A stretch of 64,000 nt of DNA. Source: Spirosoma radiotolerans (GTDB lineage Bacteria > Bacteroidota > Bacteroidia > Cytophagales > Spirosomataceae). The position numbers and the translations under genes were made by a program. The DNA lies in the NCBI RefSeq assembly GCF_000974425.1, contig NZ_CP010429.1, positions 3,658,001-3,722,000 on the forward strand, written 5' to 3'. Under the pieces are notes generated by a model, which worked only from the letters and a program-made list of their open reading frames with translations, had not been told where the DNA came from and made no database searches. Shown here one piece after another: positions 34,544 through 42,595 of the stretch; positions within the stretch are counted from its first letter, which is position 1, and every line of letters starts with the position of its first letter.

Positions 34544-35725
34544 CTAAGGATACAAAAGGTATTTCTTTCTAATAAGTTTGTAGGCATTTATGCCAGGTTC
34601 CCAGCTTTTCCGGATCTTGGCAACAGGTACACCCGCCAGTAATTGCAACCGAAGCTGATCCGTCCCCGCCAGTCGGTCAATACCGTTGTTGGCCAGAAAA
34701 AACTTACTCTTATCAGTAGCCCGATTGAAAAAATCAAAAAAGTAATCCAGCATCAGGCCCTGTTTCGACACCGCAACGGCGGATAAATCCAGGCCGTAGC
34801 AAAGCTGCCCTTCCAGTGGAGGATTGACGGCACCTGGCTTATCGACCGGCGTGAATGTGTAAGGGCCGTATTTAGTGTAAGGGGAGCCAATTACCTGAAA
34901 CTGCTTGTCGGTGCCACGTCCTACACTGACAACTGTGCCTTCAAAAAAACAAAGCGACGGATACAACAAAATAGCCTGTTGGTTCGGCAGGTTCGGTGAT
35001 GGTGTCACTGGCAAGGTATAGGGCGTCTGGTGCGTGTAATTTTTGAGTGGAATCACCGTGAGTGGGCATGTTTTTGCCCCCGCCAACCACCCTTGCCCAT
35101 TAATCATTCGGGCCAACTCCCCCATCGTTAGTCCATACACGACAGGAATCGGGTTCAGCCCGACAAACGACTTAAATTTAGGCTCCAGCACCGGACCATC
35201 CACATAATGCCCGTTTGGATTGGGCCGATCCAGCAAAATCATGGGCTTGTTGGCTTCAGCACAGGCTTCCATCACGTAATGCATGGTGCTGGTGTAGGTA
35301 TAAAACCGGGCACCCACGTCCTGAATATCAAAAACAACCACATCCAGCGAGTCCATCTGCTGAGGAGTTGGTTTGCGATTTTTGCCGTACAGTGAGGTGA
35401 TCATAATCCCCGTTTTGGGGTCACGCCCGCTACTGATTTCTTCTCCATCGGTAGCCTGCCCCCGAAAACCATGTTCTGGCGCGAAGATGGTTTTAATGGT
35501 TACACCCCGGTTAAGCAAGCTGTCGACCAGATGCGATGTACCAACCCTGGACGTATGATTGACCACCAGGCCAACCCGTTTTCCCTGCAGCGCGGGCAGA
35601 TATAAAGTCATCTGATCGGCTCCGGTTTGAACAGCAGGGGTTGTTTTTGGCTTACTCGTTTGGGCCTGGCAGGCTATGGCGAGCATACTAAAGCCAATAA
35701 AAAAGAGTTTTGTCAAGAAAGTCAT
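34544..35725 (-). CDS. namZ: DUF1343 exo-beta-N-acetylmuramidase (NamZ-type), lipoprotein
   Basis: 393 residues from ATG 35725; the upstream 8 codons would weaken the signal sequence. Lipoprotein signal with lipobox LAIAC (Cys19). The DUF1343 core has VGLVVNHTSRVG, APEHGFRG with Glu84 as the likely catalytic residue, FDIQDVGARFYTY and ILLDRPNPNGHYVDGP. DUF1343 proteins were shown to release MurNAc from the non-reducing end of peptidoglycan fragments (family GH171, NamZ), supporting cell-wall recycling in Bacteroidota. No other recycling genes are adjacent. Family firm; activity by family knowledge. Confidence 0.88.
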   Translation of the reverse strand: MTFLTKLFFIGFSMLAIACQAQTSKPKTTPAVQTGADQMTLYLPALQGKRVGLVVNHTSRVGTSHLVDSLLNRGVTIKTIFAPEHGFRGQATDGEEISSGRDPKTGIMITSLYGKNRKPTPQQMDSLDVVVFDIQDVGARFYTYTSTMHYVMEACAEANKPMILLDRPNPNGHYVDGPVLEPKFKSFVGLNPIPVVYGLTMGELARMINGQGWLAGAKTCPLTVIPLKNYTHQTPYTLPVTPSPNLPNQQAILLYPSLCFFEGTVVSVGRGTDKQFQVIGSPYTKYGPYTFTPVDKPGAVNPPLEGQLCYGLDLSAVAVSKQGLMLDYFFDFFNRATDKSKFFLANNGIDRLAGTDQLRLQLLAGVPVAKIRKSWEPGINAYKLIRKKYLLYP

Positions 35726-35855
35726 TGTAGCAAGCGGGAAGTGCGTCATGCAAAACTCTTACTTTTACGCAGCATAACAAAGAAGATACGTTAATCAGGT
35801 ACCAAGTACGCCTTTACCACTGAATTCACTTTCGACTCATTAACACTTACTCACT

Positions 35856-37082
35856 TTGAACGTACCTGTTTTTTTGGCCCGAAAGGTTCGTCATGCACCG
35901 GAAGGAAGCTTTTCGGCGACCGTTACCCGCGTTGGCGTTGCCAGTATTGCCCTCGGGCTGGCCATCCTGATTGTCGCATTTGCCGTCTTGTTCGGGTATA
36001 AACGGACCATCGAACAGAAAATCTTTCTGTTTGGTGCTCACCTGCAGGTGAGCAAGTTCACCAACAACGCGTCTTACGAACAAACGGCCCTTCCACTCAA
36101 GACAACGCTCTATCAGGACAGCACCCGAATTCCTGGTGTGCGCCACATTCAGGCCGTTGCCCTGAAAGCGGGCATTCTGAAAACACCCGAAGAACTCACC
36201 GGTGTCATTCTGAAAGGGGTAGGCAAAGATTACGACTGGAACCTGTTTCGGGGCTCGCTCATTGCGGGAAAAGTACCTGTCGTTGGGGCCGATACGGGGG
36301 CTGGCTCTACCGAACTGTTGCTGAGCCAACTGATGGCCAACCAGTTGAAAGTAACTGTTGGCGATGCCGTTCCGCTGTATTTTCTGGGTAATCCGCCCCG
36401 GGCCCGCAAGATGACCGTCGTTGGTATTTATGAAACCGGCCTAGAGGAAGTCGATAAGACCATTGCCCTGGGCGACATCCGGCTTGTTCAACGACTCAAT
36501 CGCTGGGGACCCGATTCGGTAGGGATCTATGAGATTTATGTGAATAATTTCGATCAGTTAAAAACCGCAGCCGACAATGTTTTTGAGGTCATGACGCCCA
36601 CTATGCGCCTGACCCGCGTAACGGACCAGTACCGCCCCCTCTTCGACTGGATGCTGCTGCTGGATCGGAACATGATTATACTGTTGAGTCTCATCACGTT
36701 TGTCGCATCGTTCAATATGGTGTCGGTACTGCTGGTGCTGATGATGGAGCGGACGCCCATGATCGGACTACTCAAGGCCCTTGGCGGTAACAATTCGCTC
36801 ATCCGACGCCTGTTTGTCTTTGTCGGGCTCAACATGGTTGGCTGGGGGCTGCTGATTGGGAACGTGGTTGGGTTAGGCGTTTGTTTTCTGCAGGAACGCT
36901 TCAAACTGATTCCCCTCGACCCGAAGAATTACTTCATCAGCTACGTTCCCATTGCCTGGGACTGGAAAACAATTCTGGCCCTGAACGCAGCCACTATTCT
37001 GATGATCAGCCTGGTGCTTTGGCTATCGACGGTCATTATCAACCGGATTCAGCCCGTGAAGGCGCTGGCGTTTAAGAAGTAG
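35856..37082 (+). CDS. LolC/LolE-like ABC transporter permease (FtsX family)
   Basis: 408 residues with a TTG start: LNVPVFLARKVR reads as Met-initiated MNVPVFLARKV, the conserved N-terminus of the Bacteroidota proteins; an in-frame stop lies five codons upstream and no ATG is available. One N-terminal membrane segment (about 24-46), a periplasmic MacB-like domain (about 47-270) and three C-terminal segments (about 275-300, 325-350, 375-400). With a LolD-type ATPase encoded elsewhere it should extract lipoproteins from the inner membrane toward the outer membrane. No ATPase gene is next to it. Confidence 0.88.
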   Translation: MNVPVFLARKVRHAPEGSFSATVTRVGVASIALGLAILIVAFAVLFGYKRTIEQKIFLFGAHLQVSKFTNNASYEQTALPLKTTLYQDSTRIPGVRHIQAVALKAGILKTPEELTGVILKGVGKDYDWNLFRGSLIAGKVPVVGADTGAGSTELLLSQLMANQLKVTVGDAVPLYFLGNPPRARKMTVVGIYETGLEEVDKTIALGDIRLVQRLNRWGPDSVGIYEIYVNNFDQLKTAADNVFEVMTPTMRLTRVTDQYRPLFDWMLLLDRNMIILLSLITFVASFNMVSVLLVLMMERTPMIGLLKALGGNNSLIRRLFVFVGLNMVGWGLLIGNVVGLGVCFLQERFKLIPLDPKNYFISYVPIAWDWKTILALNAATILMISLVLWLSTVIINRIQPVKALAFKK

Positions 37083-37094
37083 TTCAGCCTACTT

Positions 37095-37922
37095 CTAATA
37101 CTTAAACGTCAAGATATACCCCCGTTTGCCATCCCCTTCGCTGGCGATGTATAGATCGCCGTTTGGGGCAAAGCAAATGCCTTCGGGCTGGCGGAATGCC
37201 TTCGGATCGAGTGGTTCAGAATAGATGATCTTGGCTTGTCGGTTTGTGATAAGCAGCCGCTTTCCAACGGACGTAATCATATACCACTCGCCCGTTATCG
37301 GATGCACCGCAATGCCAGACGGTTTATAAGTCTTGGGGTCGATTCCGGCGGCTTCCAGTTGCTCATCGTTCAGACTCATGTCTTTAAAAACAGCTTTGTT
37401 CAACAAATCGAAGGAATAAACGGCTTTATCGCTCGATCCTTTGCCTTCTTTGACGGCAATCAGCAGGCGTTTTGTTTTAGGATCGTACCCTAGTCCCTCC
37501 ACTTCCGTTTTCTTAGGTAAATCCGTTTTCGTCCGGCCAATACTGGTCGACTCCGGGGTAAAGCGAGATAGCCGTCCGTTGCTTTCCAGCACGTATACCT
37601 GGTCGTTTACGTATTCAATGCCTTCAAAATCACCGTAGCCCCCGAAGCCAAAATCCTTGACCACTTTCCCCTTTTTAGTATCAAACACATACACGACGGC
37701 CTCTTCATCCTGCACACAGAGCAATTGATCGTCTTTATAATAGGTCAAGCCTGAGATTTCATTCAGCGTGCCGGGCAGGGTATATTTTTCGTCGGGCGCG
37801 GTGAGCCGGTAGGGAAGCTTAAAGTCTGAAGCCAGTGTGCCGGTTTCCGGTTTTTCATTCTTTTTCGAAGCAGGGCCACACCCTGCCAGCACCAGTAATA
37901 TACCAAAGAAAAGACGATTCAT
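37095..37922 (-). CDS. SdiA-regulated-like beta-propeller lipoprotein
   Basis: 275 residues from ATG 37922 (MNRLFFGILLVLAGCGPASK), lipobox VLAGC. The remainder is a six-bladed propeller of the SdiA-regulated/phytase-like type (LNEISGLTYYKDDQLLCVQD, GDFEGIEYVNDQVYVLESNG, KTEVEGLGYDPKTKRLLIAV, RQPEGICFAPNGDLYIASEG). Function unknown; some relatives are periplasmic esterases or binding proteins. The -7 element at 37941 rules out the longer frame to 37994. Convergent with the permease gene (12-bp gap). Confidence 0.82.
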   Translation of the reverse strand: MNRLFFGILLVLAGCGPASKKNEKPETGTLASDFKLPYRLTAPDEKYTLPGTLNEISGLTYYKDDQLLCVQDEEAVVYVFDTKKGKVVKDFGFGGYGDFEGIEYVNDQVYVLESNGRLSRFTPESTSIGRTKTDLPKKTEVEGLGYDPKTKRLLIAVKEGKGSSDKAVYSFDLLNKAVFKDMSLNDEQLEAAGIDPKTYKPSGIAVHPITGEWYMITSVGKRLLITNRQAKIIYSEPLDPKAFRQPEGICFAPNGDLYIASEGDGKRGYILTFKY

Positions 37923-37940
37923 ACCAAGTGGGGTTTGGGA

Positions 37941-37948
37941 CAAATGTA
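37941..37948 (-). promoter_or_regulatory. -7 element of the propeller lipoprotein gene
   Basis: Minus-strand TACATTTG, predicted leader about 14 nt to ATG 37922. Confidence 0.5.
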
Positions 37949-38080
37949 CAGCCTTCTCCCAGAACTTTCGTGCCTGCCAACGCTGCTCATCCAACAGGAT
38001 TTATCTTTCTGGATGTGGTAGAACCCATTGACTCTGTACAAATAGTCGCCTTCCAGATCAGCTTTCATCGGTTCATAATC

Positions 38081-38117
38081 GGAATGGCGTCATTCAGATT
38101 CCTGAATCTGGCATTCC
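38081..38117. promoter_or_regulatory. Nested palindrome upstream of the LytS-like kinase gene
   Basis: Inner cagattc-ct-gaatctg (38095-38110) inside outer ggaatg...cattcc (38081-38086 and 38112-38117). It lies 13 bp upstream of the -33 element, a place where an activator such as a LytTR regulator could bind. No known consensus recognised. Confidence 0.35.
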
Positions 38118-38129
38118 GCGCGTTTCTTT

Positions 38130-38159
38130 TTTGCTGTTTACGGGTAATCAGTAGTTTTG
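38130..38159 (+). promoter_or_regulatory. Promoter of the LytS/LytTR pair
   Basis: -33 TTTG at 38130-38133, 18-bp spacer, -7 TAGTTTTG at 38152-38159; predicted leader about 16 nt to ATG 38180. Confidence 0.6.
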
Positions 38160-38179
38160 TTTAGTAAACCCACCTTATC

Positions 38180-39316
38180 ATGATATCCTATCGGCTAACG
38201 ACCTCACAAAAATGGCAACTCGCTATCAGCGTGTTCGTTATTTACTGGCCAATCCGATTATATGTCAATGTCTCGTCGTGGAACTGGCTCCTGATGGGCC
38301 GTAACATTCCCTTCTGGATTCTCGAAACGATCCTAACCGTTCTGTTCTTTTATGCCTGGCTCACGGTAACGGAATGGCTTCAGCAAGTGCTCTTCAAGCG
38401 TTTTGGAGAAGGGTTTCTGATCGAATTCAGAATACCGGCCCAGTTGGCTACGCTGTTCATTGCCAGTGCGCTGGCGCTGGTTTTTAATTTTGCCTTCTTC
38501 ATGATCTGGCACGGTCTGGATACAGCAATGGAACAGAATTTTGGCATTTATCGCGAACAGGATACCCGCCAGGCACGGCCCGTATTGCCTCCTAACATCC
38601 TGGAAGAACGACGTAAACGAAGCGATCAGCGCCGACGGGTGAACAATGGATTAACGGTTATGGCCATGCTATCCGCATTCTATCTGGCGGCTAACCGACG
38701 CACTTACCGCGAGCTGGAGGTTGTTCAGGTACGAGCCGAACGGCTGGAAAAAGAAAATGTACAAGCCCAGTTTGCCGCCCTGAAAAGCCAGGTAAACCCG
38801 CATTTTCTGTTCAATAGCCTCAGCATTCTGTCCTCACTGGTGCATGCCGATGCGGAACTGTCCGAAAAATTCATCGACCAGCTATCGCGGGCGTATCGGT
38901 ATATTCTGGAACAGAAAGATAACGAACGCGTATTGCTCAAAACGGAACTGGAGTTTATTCAGGCCTATCGTTTTTTGTTGAATATCCGTTTTGAGAATAA
39001 ATTCGACGTGGTGATCAATGTACCCGAGGTTGACCAGACTCGTTACAGCATTGCCCCGCTGACCCTTCAGTTACTGGTTGAAAATGCGGTAAAGCATAAC
39101 CGCATGTCGAGCAAGGAGCCGTTGAAAGTGCATATCCTGCTCGATAGCGACTGCCTGGTTGTCAAAAATAATTTGCAGCCCCGCCCCCAGTCAGAAACCT
39201 CAACAGGTATGGGGCTACAAAATATCATTACGCGCTACGCCATGCTTACCGAGCAGCCCGTTTGGGTGGGCGAGAGCGAAGGGAATTTCATTATTAAAGT
39301 CCCATTACTGACGTAA
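38180..39316 (+). CDS. LytS/YehU-like sensor histidine kinase
   Basis: 378 residues. Four membrane segments (about 13-32, 45-65, 88-110 and 158-172), with a charged loop between the third and fourth, then a short coiled linker (EVVQVRAERLEKENVQAQFA). The His_kinase domain has His208 in SQVNPHFLFNSL, the LytS-type phosphorylation site. The HATPase has LLVENAVKHN and TGMGLQNIITRY. No extracellular sensor domain is present, so it may sense a membrane state or partner. The LytTR response regulator follows 83 bp downstream; together they are a two-component pair of the type that often regulates surface or polysaccharide genes, and the surface-protein cluster starts just beyond. Confidence 0.92.
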   Translation: MISYRLTTSQKWQLAISVFVIYWPIRLYVNVSSWNWLLMGRNIPFWILETILTVLFFYAWLTVTEWLQQVLFKRFGEGFLIEFRIPAQLATLFIASALALVFNFAFFMIWHGLDTAMEQNFGIYREQDTRQARPVLPPNILEERRKRSDQRRRVNNGLTVMAMLSAFYLAANRRTYRELEVVQVRAERLEKENVQAQFAALKSQVNPHFLFNSLSILSSLVHADAELSEKFIDQLSRAYRYILEQKDNERVLLKTELEFIQAYRFLLNIRFENKFDVVINVPEVDQTRYSIAPLTLQLLVENAVKHNRMSSKEPLKVHILLDSDCLVVKNNLQPRPQSETSTGMGLQNIITRYAMLTEQPVWVGESEGNFIIKVPLLT

Positions 39317-39399
39317 CGAAAGGTTGCCCGGTTCCTTTTTCAGGAGACAGTCTGATTTATTCGCTTAGCATAAGCGGTCCGATTTCACTTTTTAAGCCT

Positions 39400-40176
39400 A
39401 TGAACGTAGTCATTATTGAAGACGAAAACCTGACAGCGAAGCGGCTCGAAAGTTTACTTCATAAATACGATCCAGCCATCACCGTCCTGGCCCGTATACC
39501 ATCCGTTGCAGAAGCCGTATCCTGGTTTGGCGAATCAGATCGTCCTGTCGATCTGGTCTTTATGGACATTCACCTCGAAGATGATCTTGGGTTCCGCATC
39601 TTTGAGCAAACGCAGTTGACCACCCCCGTTATTTTTACGACAGCCTATGATGAATACATGATTCAGGCGTTTAAGGTCAACAGCATCGACTACCTGCTCA
39701 AACCCATCAATTATGACGAGTTGATAGCCGCCATTGAAAAATTCAAATCGCTGAAAAAGCAGTTTGGCCAAAACACATCTTCGTCGTACGATATCGAAAC
39801 GCTGCTTAATCTGATTGGCAAATCGAAACATACCGACTATAAAGAACGGTTTATGATTACGGTAGGCACCAAAATTAGAAGCATTGAAACCAGTGAAGTG
39901 GCGTATTTTTATCTCGAAGAAAAGGTAGTTTTTCTGGTCACCAAAGATGGCCTGACACTACCCGTCGATTATAGCCTGGACAAACTTACCCAACTCCTGA
40001 ACCCACGGTATTTTTTTCGAATCAGCCGCCAGTTCCTGGTCTCATTGCCCGCGATTCAGACAATTCATACGTTTTCGGCCGGTAAGCTCAAGCTGGACCT
40101 GACCCCAAAATCACGGCAGGAAGTGTTTGTAAGTGGCGACCGGATGACTGAGTTTAAGGAGTGGCTGGGCAAATAA
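39400..40176 (+). CDS. LytTR-family response regulator
   Basis: 258 residues. Receiver domain (1-120): acidic pocket IEDEN, phosphoacceptor Asp56 in LVFMDIHLE, Lys in DYLLKPINYDEL (about 106). A linker with Ser/Gln (QNTSSSYDIETLL) leads to a LytTR DNA-binding domain (about 145-256; RFMITVGTKIRSIETSEVAY, NPRYFFRISRQFLVSLPAIQ). It is the partner of the upstream LytS-like kinase. Direct LytTR targets usually carry paired imperfect repeats about 10 bp apart; I did not find a clear one. Confidence 0.93.
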   Translation: MNVVIIEDENLTAKRLESLLHKYDPAITVLARIPSVAEAVSWFGESDRPVDLVFMDIHLEDDLGFRIFEQTQLTTPVIFTTAYDEYMIQAFKVNSIDYLLKPINYDELIAAIEKFKSLKKQFGQNTSSSYDIETLLNLIGKSKHTDYKERFMITVGTKIRSIETSEVAYFYLEEKVVFLVTKDGLTLPVDYSLDKLTQLLNPRYFFRISRQFLVSLPAIQTIHTFSAGKLKLDLTPKSRQEVFVSGDRMTEFKEWLGK

Positions 40177-40194
40177 ACACATTCCTTAACCAAC

Positions 40195-40240
40195 CGATAA
40201 AAAGTCCCGATTACCAATGGGCAACCGGGACTTTTTATCG
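40195..40240. terminator. Bidirectional terminator
   Basis: Perfect 15-bp stem cgataaaaagtcccg (40195-40209) with cgggactttttatcg (40226-40240), 16-nt loop, between the convergent LytTR and surface-protein genes. Confidence 0.85.
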
Positions 40241-40255
40241 TCAGACCACAAGAGG

Positions 40256-42223
40256 TCAGTTCATTTTATGCATGGCCACCGGTATGCACAAAGCCGCCGG
40301 ACAATGGCAATCAGCGGGATTGACCAGCACCGTCACGTCGGTGAAACAAGTGCCACTGCTACCATAAAGCCGAATCGTGTAATTCTGGGGATTTGCCGGA
40401 TTGGGTAGCCCCGTGAAGCTTACGGCTCCCCCACTAACCGTCTGGTTGCTGGCGGCTCCGTAGGCGGGGCCGGTGTAACTACTGCCCAGCGAGATATCCG
40501 CCCGTTCGGTATTCAGTAAGGCCACGAAGTCAATTCGGGCTGTGCTGGTCGCCGTAGCACCCAAACAGCTTGCCGGTATACTGCCGGGTATACTCAGATA
40601 AGTTGGCGTAGAGGGCTGTGCAATCACCGTCACGGAGCTAGCGGCCGAGGTACATCCACTGCTGTCGCGAACCGTCACTACGTATACTTTAGCCGGGAGA
40701 CCCGTAAAAACTCCGGTTGTATTGGTGTAGTCTGTTCCATTAATACTGTATCTATAACCCGTCTTTATTGGCGCGCTCACCGTAATGGTTCCTGTGGCCA
40801 GCGTGCAACTGGGCTGTGTAGTCACGCTCACCGTAGGGGCCGGCGGGGCGGGTGGCTGGGCCATTACGGTTATGGACGTAGGGGGCGATAAACATCCGCC
40901 TTTACTGAGAGCTGTCACCTGGTATGTTCCCGGCATTACTCCATTGAATACGCCTGACGTGTTGTTGTAAGTCGCGCCGTCAATGCTGTAAATCAAATCT
41001 AAATCGGTCGATGCACTGACCGTGATGGTCCCTGTAGCCAGCGTGCAACTGGGTTGAGTGGTCACATGCACCGTAGGAGCCAGCGGTTTTATGGGGGGAT
41101 TGATCACCACCGTTGTTGGGGGAGAGACACACAGTGTACCAATAGTGCAATTACTGACCCATACGGAATAGGTGCCCGGTGCCAGTCCGGCAAAGGTTGT
41201 ACTCGCCGTATAGTTTATGTTGTCTAAACTATAGGTAAGGTCAGCCCCCAAAGGAGTCGTGATCGTGATGGTGCCTACAGGACTAAGACAAGTAGGTTGG
41301 GTCAATACAACCGTGGGCGCTTCGGGCACATTCGTTGGTCCAGTAACGATGACCGGAACCGTAGGCCCATAACACCCTTTTGCCGGATTATAGAACGATG
41401 TATAATAGGTTCCTGGCGCATTCACGACAGTACTACTGAGCCGGTTGGCATCCGCAGCCACGGGACCTGTATGCCAGGTTTGGATTGCGCCACTAGGCTG
41501 ATTGGTGGCCGTTAAACTGCTCAGGTCCGTTGTTGCGGCCGGGCAAGTAAGGGTTACGGATGGCGTACCTGTTAAGGCAGGGGCCACATCGGTGATCGAA
41601 ATGGCATCCAGAAAATTACCATAGGCGGGGTCGCCACCAGCCGCCGAAACAGATGCAAAGCGAACGGAAAATGCATTATTGGCCACCCCAACTGGCAAAG
41701 TGAAGGTTATGGAGTAATATCCCCAGGCTGTATTCCCGTCCGAAAAGTTGCCTAGATTCAGGTAAGTTGTCCCCGATACGGCGGTCCCATTTCCTAGGCT
41801 GGCTGGACTCGGCGAACCAATCGTTACGTTCATTACATCAGTTCCTGACCGGCCCCGGTGGGCAAAGTTCAAGGTTAATTGCGCTCCGCCGGGAGCGGTA
41901 AAATCTTGATAGGTTACAGCCGCAACGTTCGCATTTAGCTCAATAAATTGATTACCTGAATAAGCCGGAACACCCAGGAACCCGCTACTCCATACCTCCT
42001 GAGCACCATCAGCAGCCGTTGTTTTCCAGGGCGCTACAGCCCCGGCACTTTGATTGACTATGCTAAAGCTAGCGGCCGGAATCTGCGTATTCTCGAAATC
42101 AGTATTTAAGAGGTACGTGCATTGTGCATATGCATTTTTATTGATTAGCAGGAACAGTAAAATCAGTCCCGAATAAATGACGAAGTTGCTTAAACGAAAA
42201 TTAGGGCGGTTTACAGTAGTCAT
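40256..42223 (-). CDS. Surface protein with lectin-like N-terminus and SprB-type repeats (paralogue 1 of 3)
   Basis: 655 residues from ATG 42223 (MTTVNRPNFRLSNFVIYSG); the frame is open 18 codons upstream. Signal sequence ends at about residue 36 (NKNAYAQ). Residues about 38-210 look like a galactose-binding/jelly-roll domain (LLNTDFENTQIPAASFSIVN, SGNQFIELNANVAAVTYQDF). One Ig-like unit and three SprB-type repeats follow (VTTQPSCTLATGTITVSA, GTYQVTALSKGGC). The last 110 residues are the module shared with the next two genes, ending in a Cys cluster (CHCPAALCIPVAM). No standard T9SS tail is visible. Likely an extracellular adhesin; function inferred. Confidence 0.8.
   Translation of the reverse strand: MTTVNRPNFRLSNFVIYSGLILLFLLINKNAYAQCTYLLNTDFENTQIPAASFSIVNQSAGAVAPWKTTAADGAQEVWSSGFLGVPAYSGNQFIELNANVAAVTYQDFTAPGGAQLTLNFAHRGRSGTDVMNVTIGSPSPASLGNGTAVSGTTYLNLGNFSDGNTAWGYYSITFTLPVGVANNAFSVRFASVSAAGGDPAYGNFLDAISITDVAPALTGTPSVTLTCPAATTDLSSLTATNQPSGAIQTWHTGPVAADANRLSSTVVNAPGTYYTSFYNPAKGCYGPTVPVIVTGPTNVPEAPTVVLTQPTCLSPVGTITITTPLGADLTYSLDNINYTASTTFAGLAPGTYSVWVSNCTIGTLCVSPPTTVVINPPIKPLAPTVHVTTQPSCTLATGTITVSASTDLDLIYSIDGATYNNTSGVFNGVMPGTYQVTALSKGGCLSPPTSITVMAQPPAPPAPTVSVTTQPSCTLATGTITVSAPIKTGYRYSINGTDYTNTTGVFTGLPAKVYVVTVRDSSGCTSAASSVTVIAQPSTPTYLSIPGSIPASCLGATATSTARIDFVALLNTERADISLGSSYTGPAYGAASNQTVSGGAVSFTGLPNPANPQNYTIRLYGSSGTCFTDVTVLVNPADCHCPAALCIPVAMHKMN
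40393..40540. repeat. Near-identical block shared with 42733-42880
   Basis: Ungapped 148-nt match at an offset of exactly 2340 bp, with about 9 differences by my reading. It encodes the shared C-terminal module; flanking parts of the two genes are clearly less similar. Confidence 0.8.
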
Positions 42224-42539
42224 AACAATCCTTTCTACACTGCGTAAGTTTCCTGTCGGGCAGTTAATTCTAGCCATTACTAACCAGACAATAAGTAGCT
42301 GGAAGAACGGTCAGGACGGTTGTTATCTAATTCAGTGCCAGATTTAAATCGTGCTTATTCACTTCTTTCCTCAGAAATTGACTACATAAAAAATACGCAT
42401 TGCCATCATAATTGAGAAATTACGAACAAAACCAGCTTCCTATTTGTCACAACGGCACACGATTTGTAACCTACGTCCGATTCGCATTTACACTCTACAT
42501 GGAAGGCAGAAACATGAATAATTAGTGAGCAACCGCATA

Positions 42540-42575
42540 AAAAATCCCGGTTACAGGCCTGTAACCGGGATTTTT
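42540..42575 (-). terminator. Terminator after the second surface-protein gene
   Basis: Perfect 18-bp palindrome, arms 42540-42557 and 42558-42575 without spacer (core ttacaggcctgtaa), followed on the minus strand by a U-run; 20 bp past the stop of the gene at 42596. It shows the three surface genes are not one simple transcript. Confidence 0.85.
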
Positions 42576-42595
42576 ACGACTATCTGGTTTACGAA

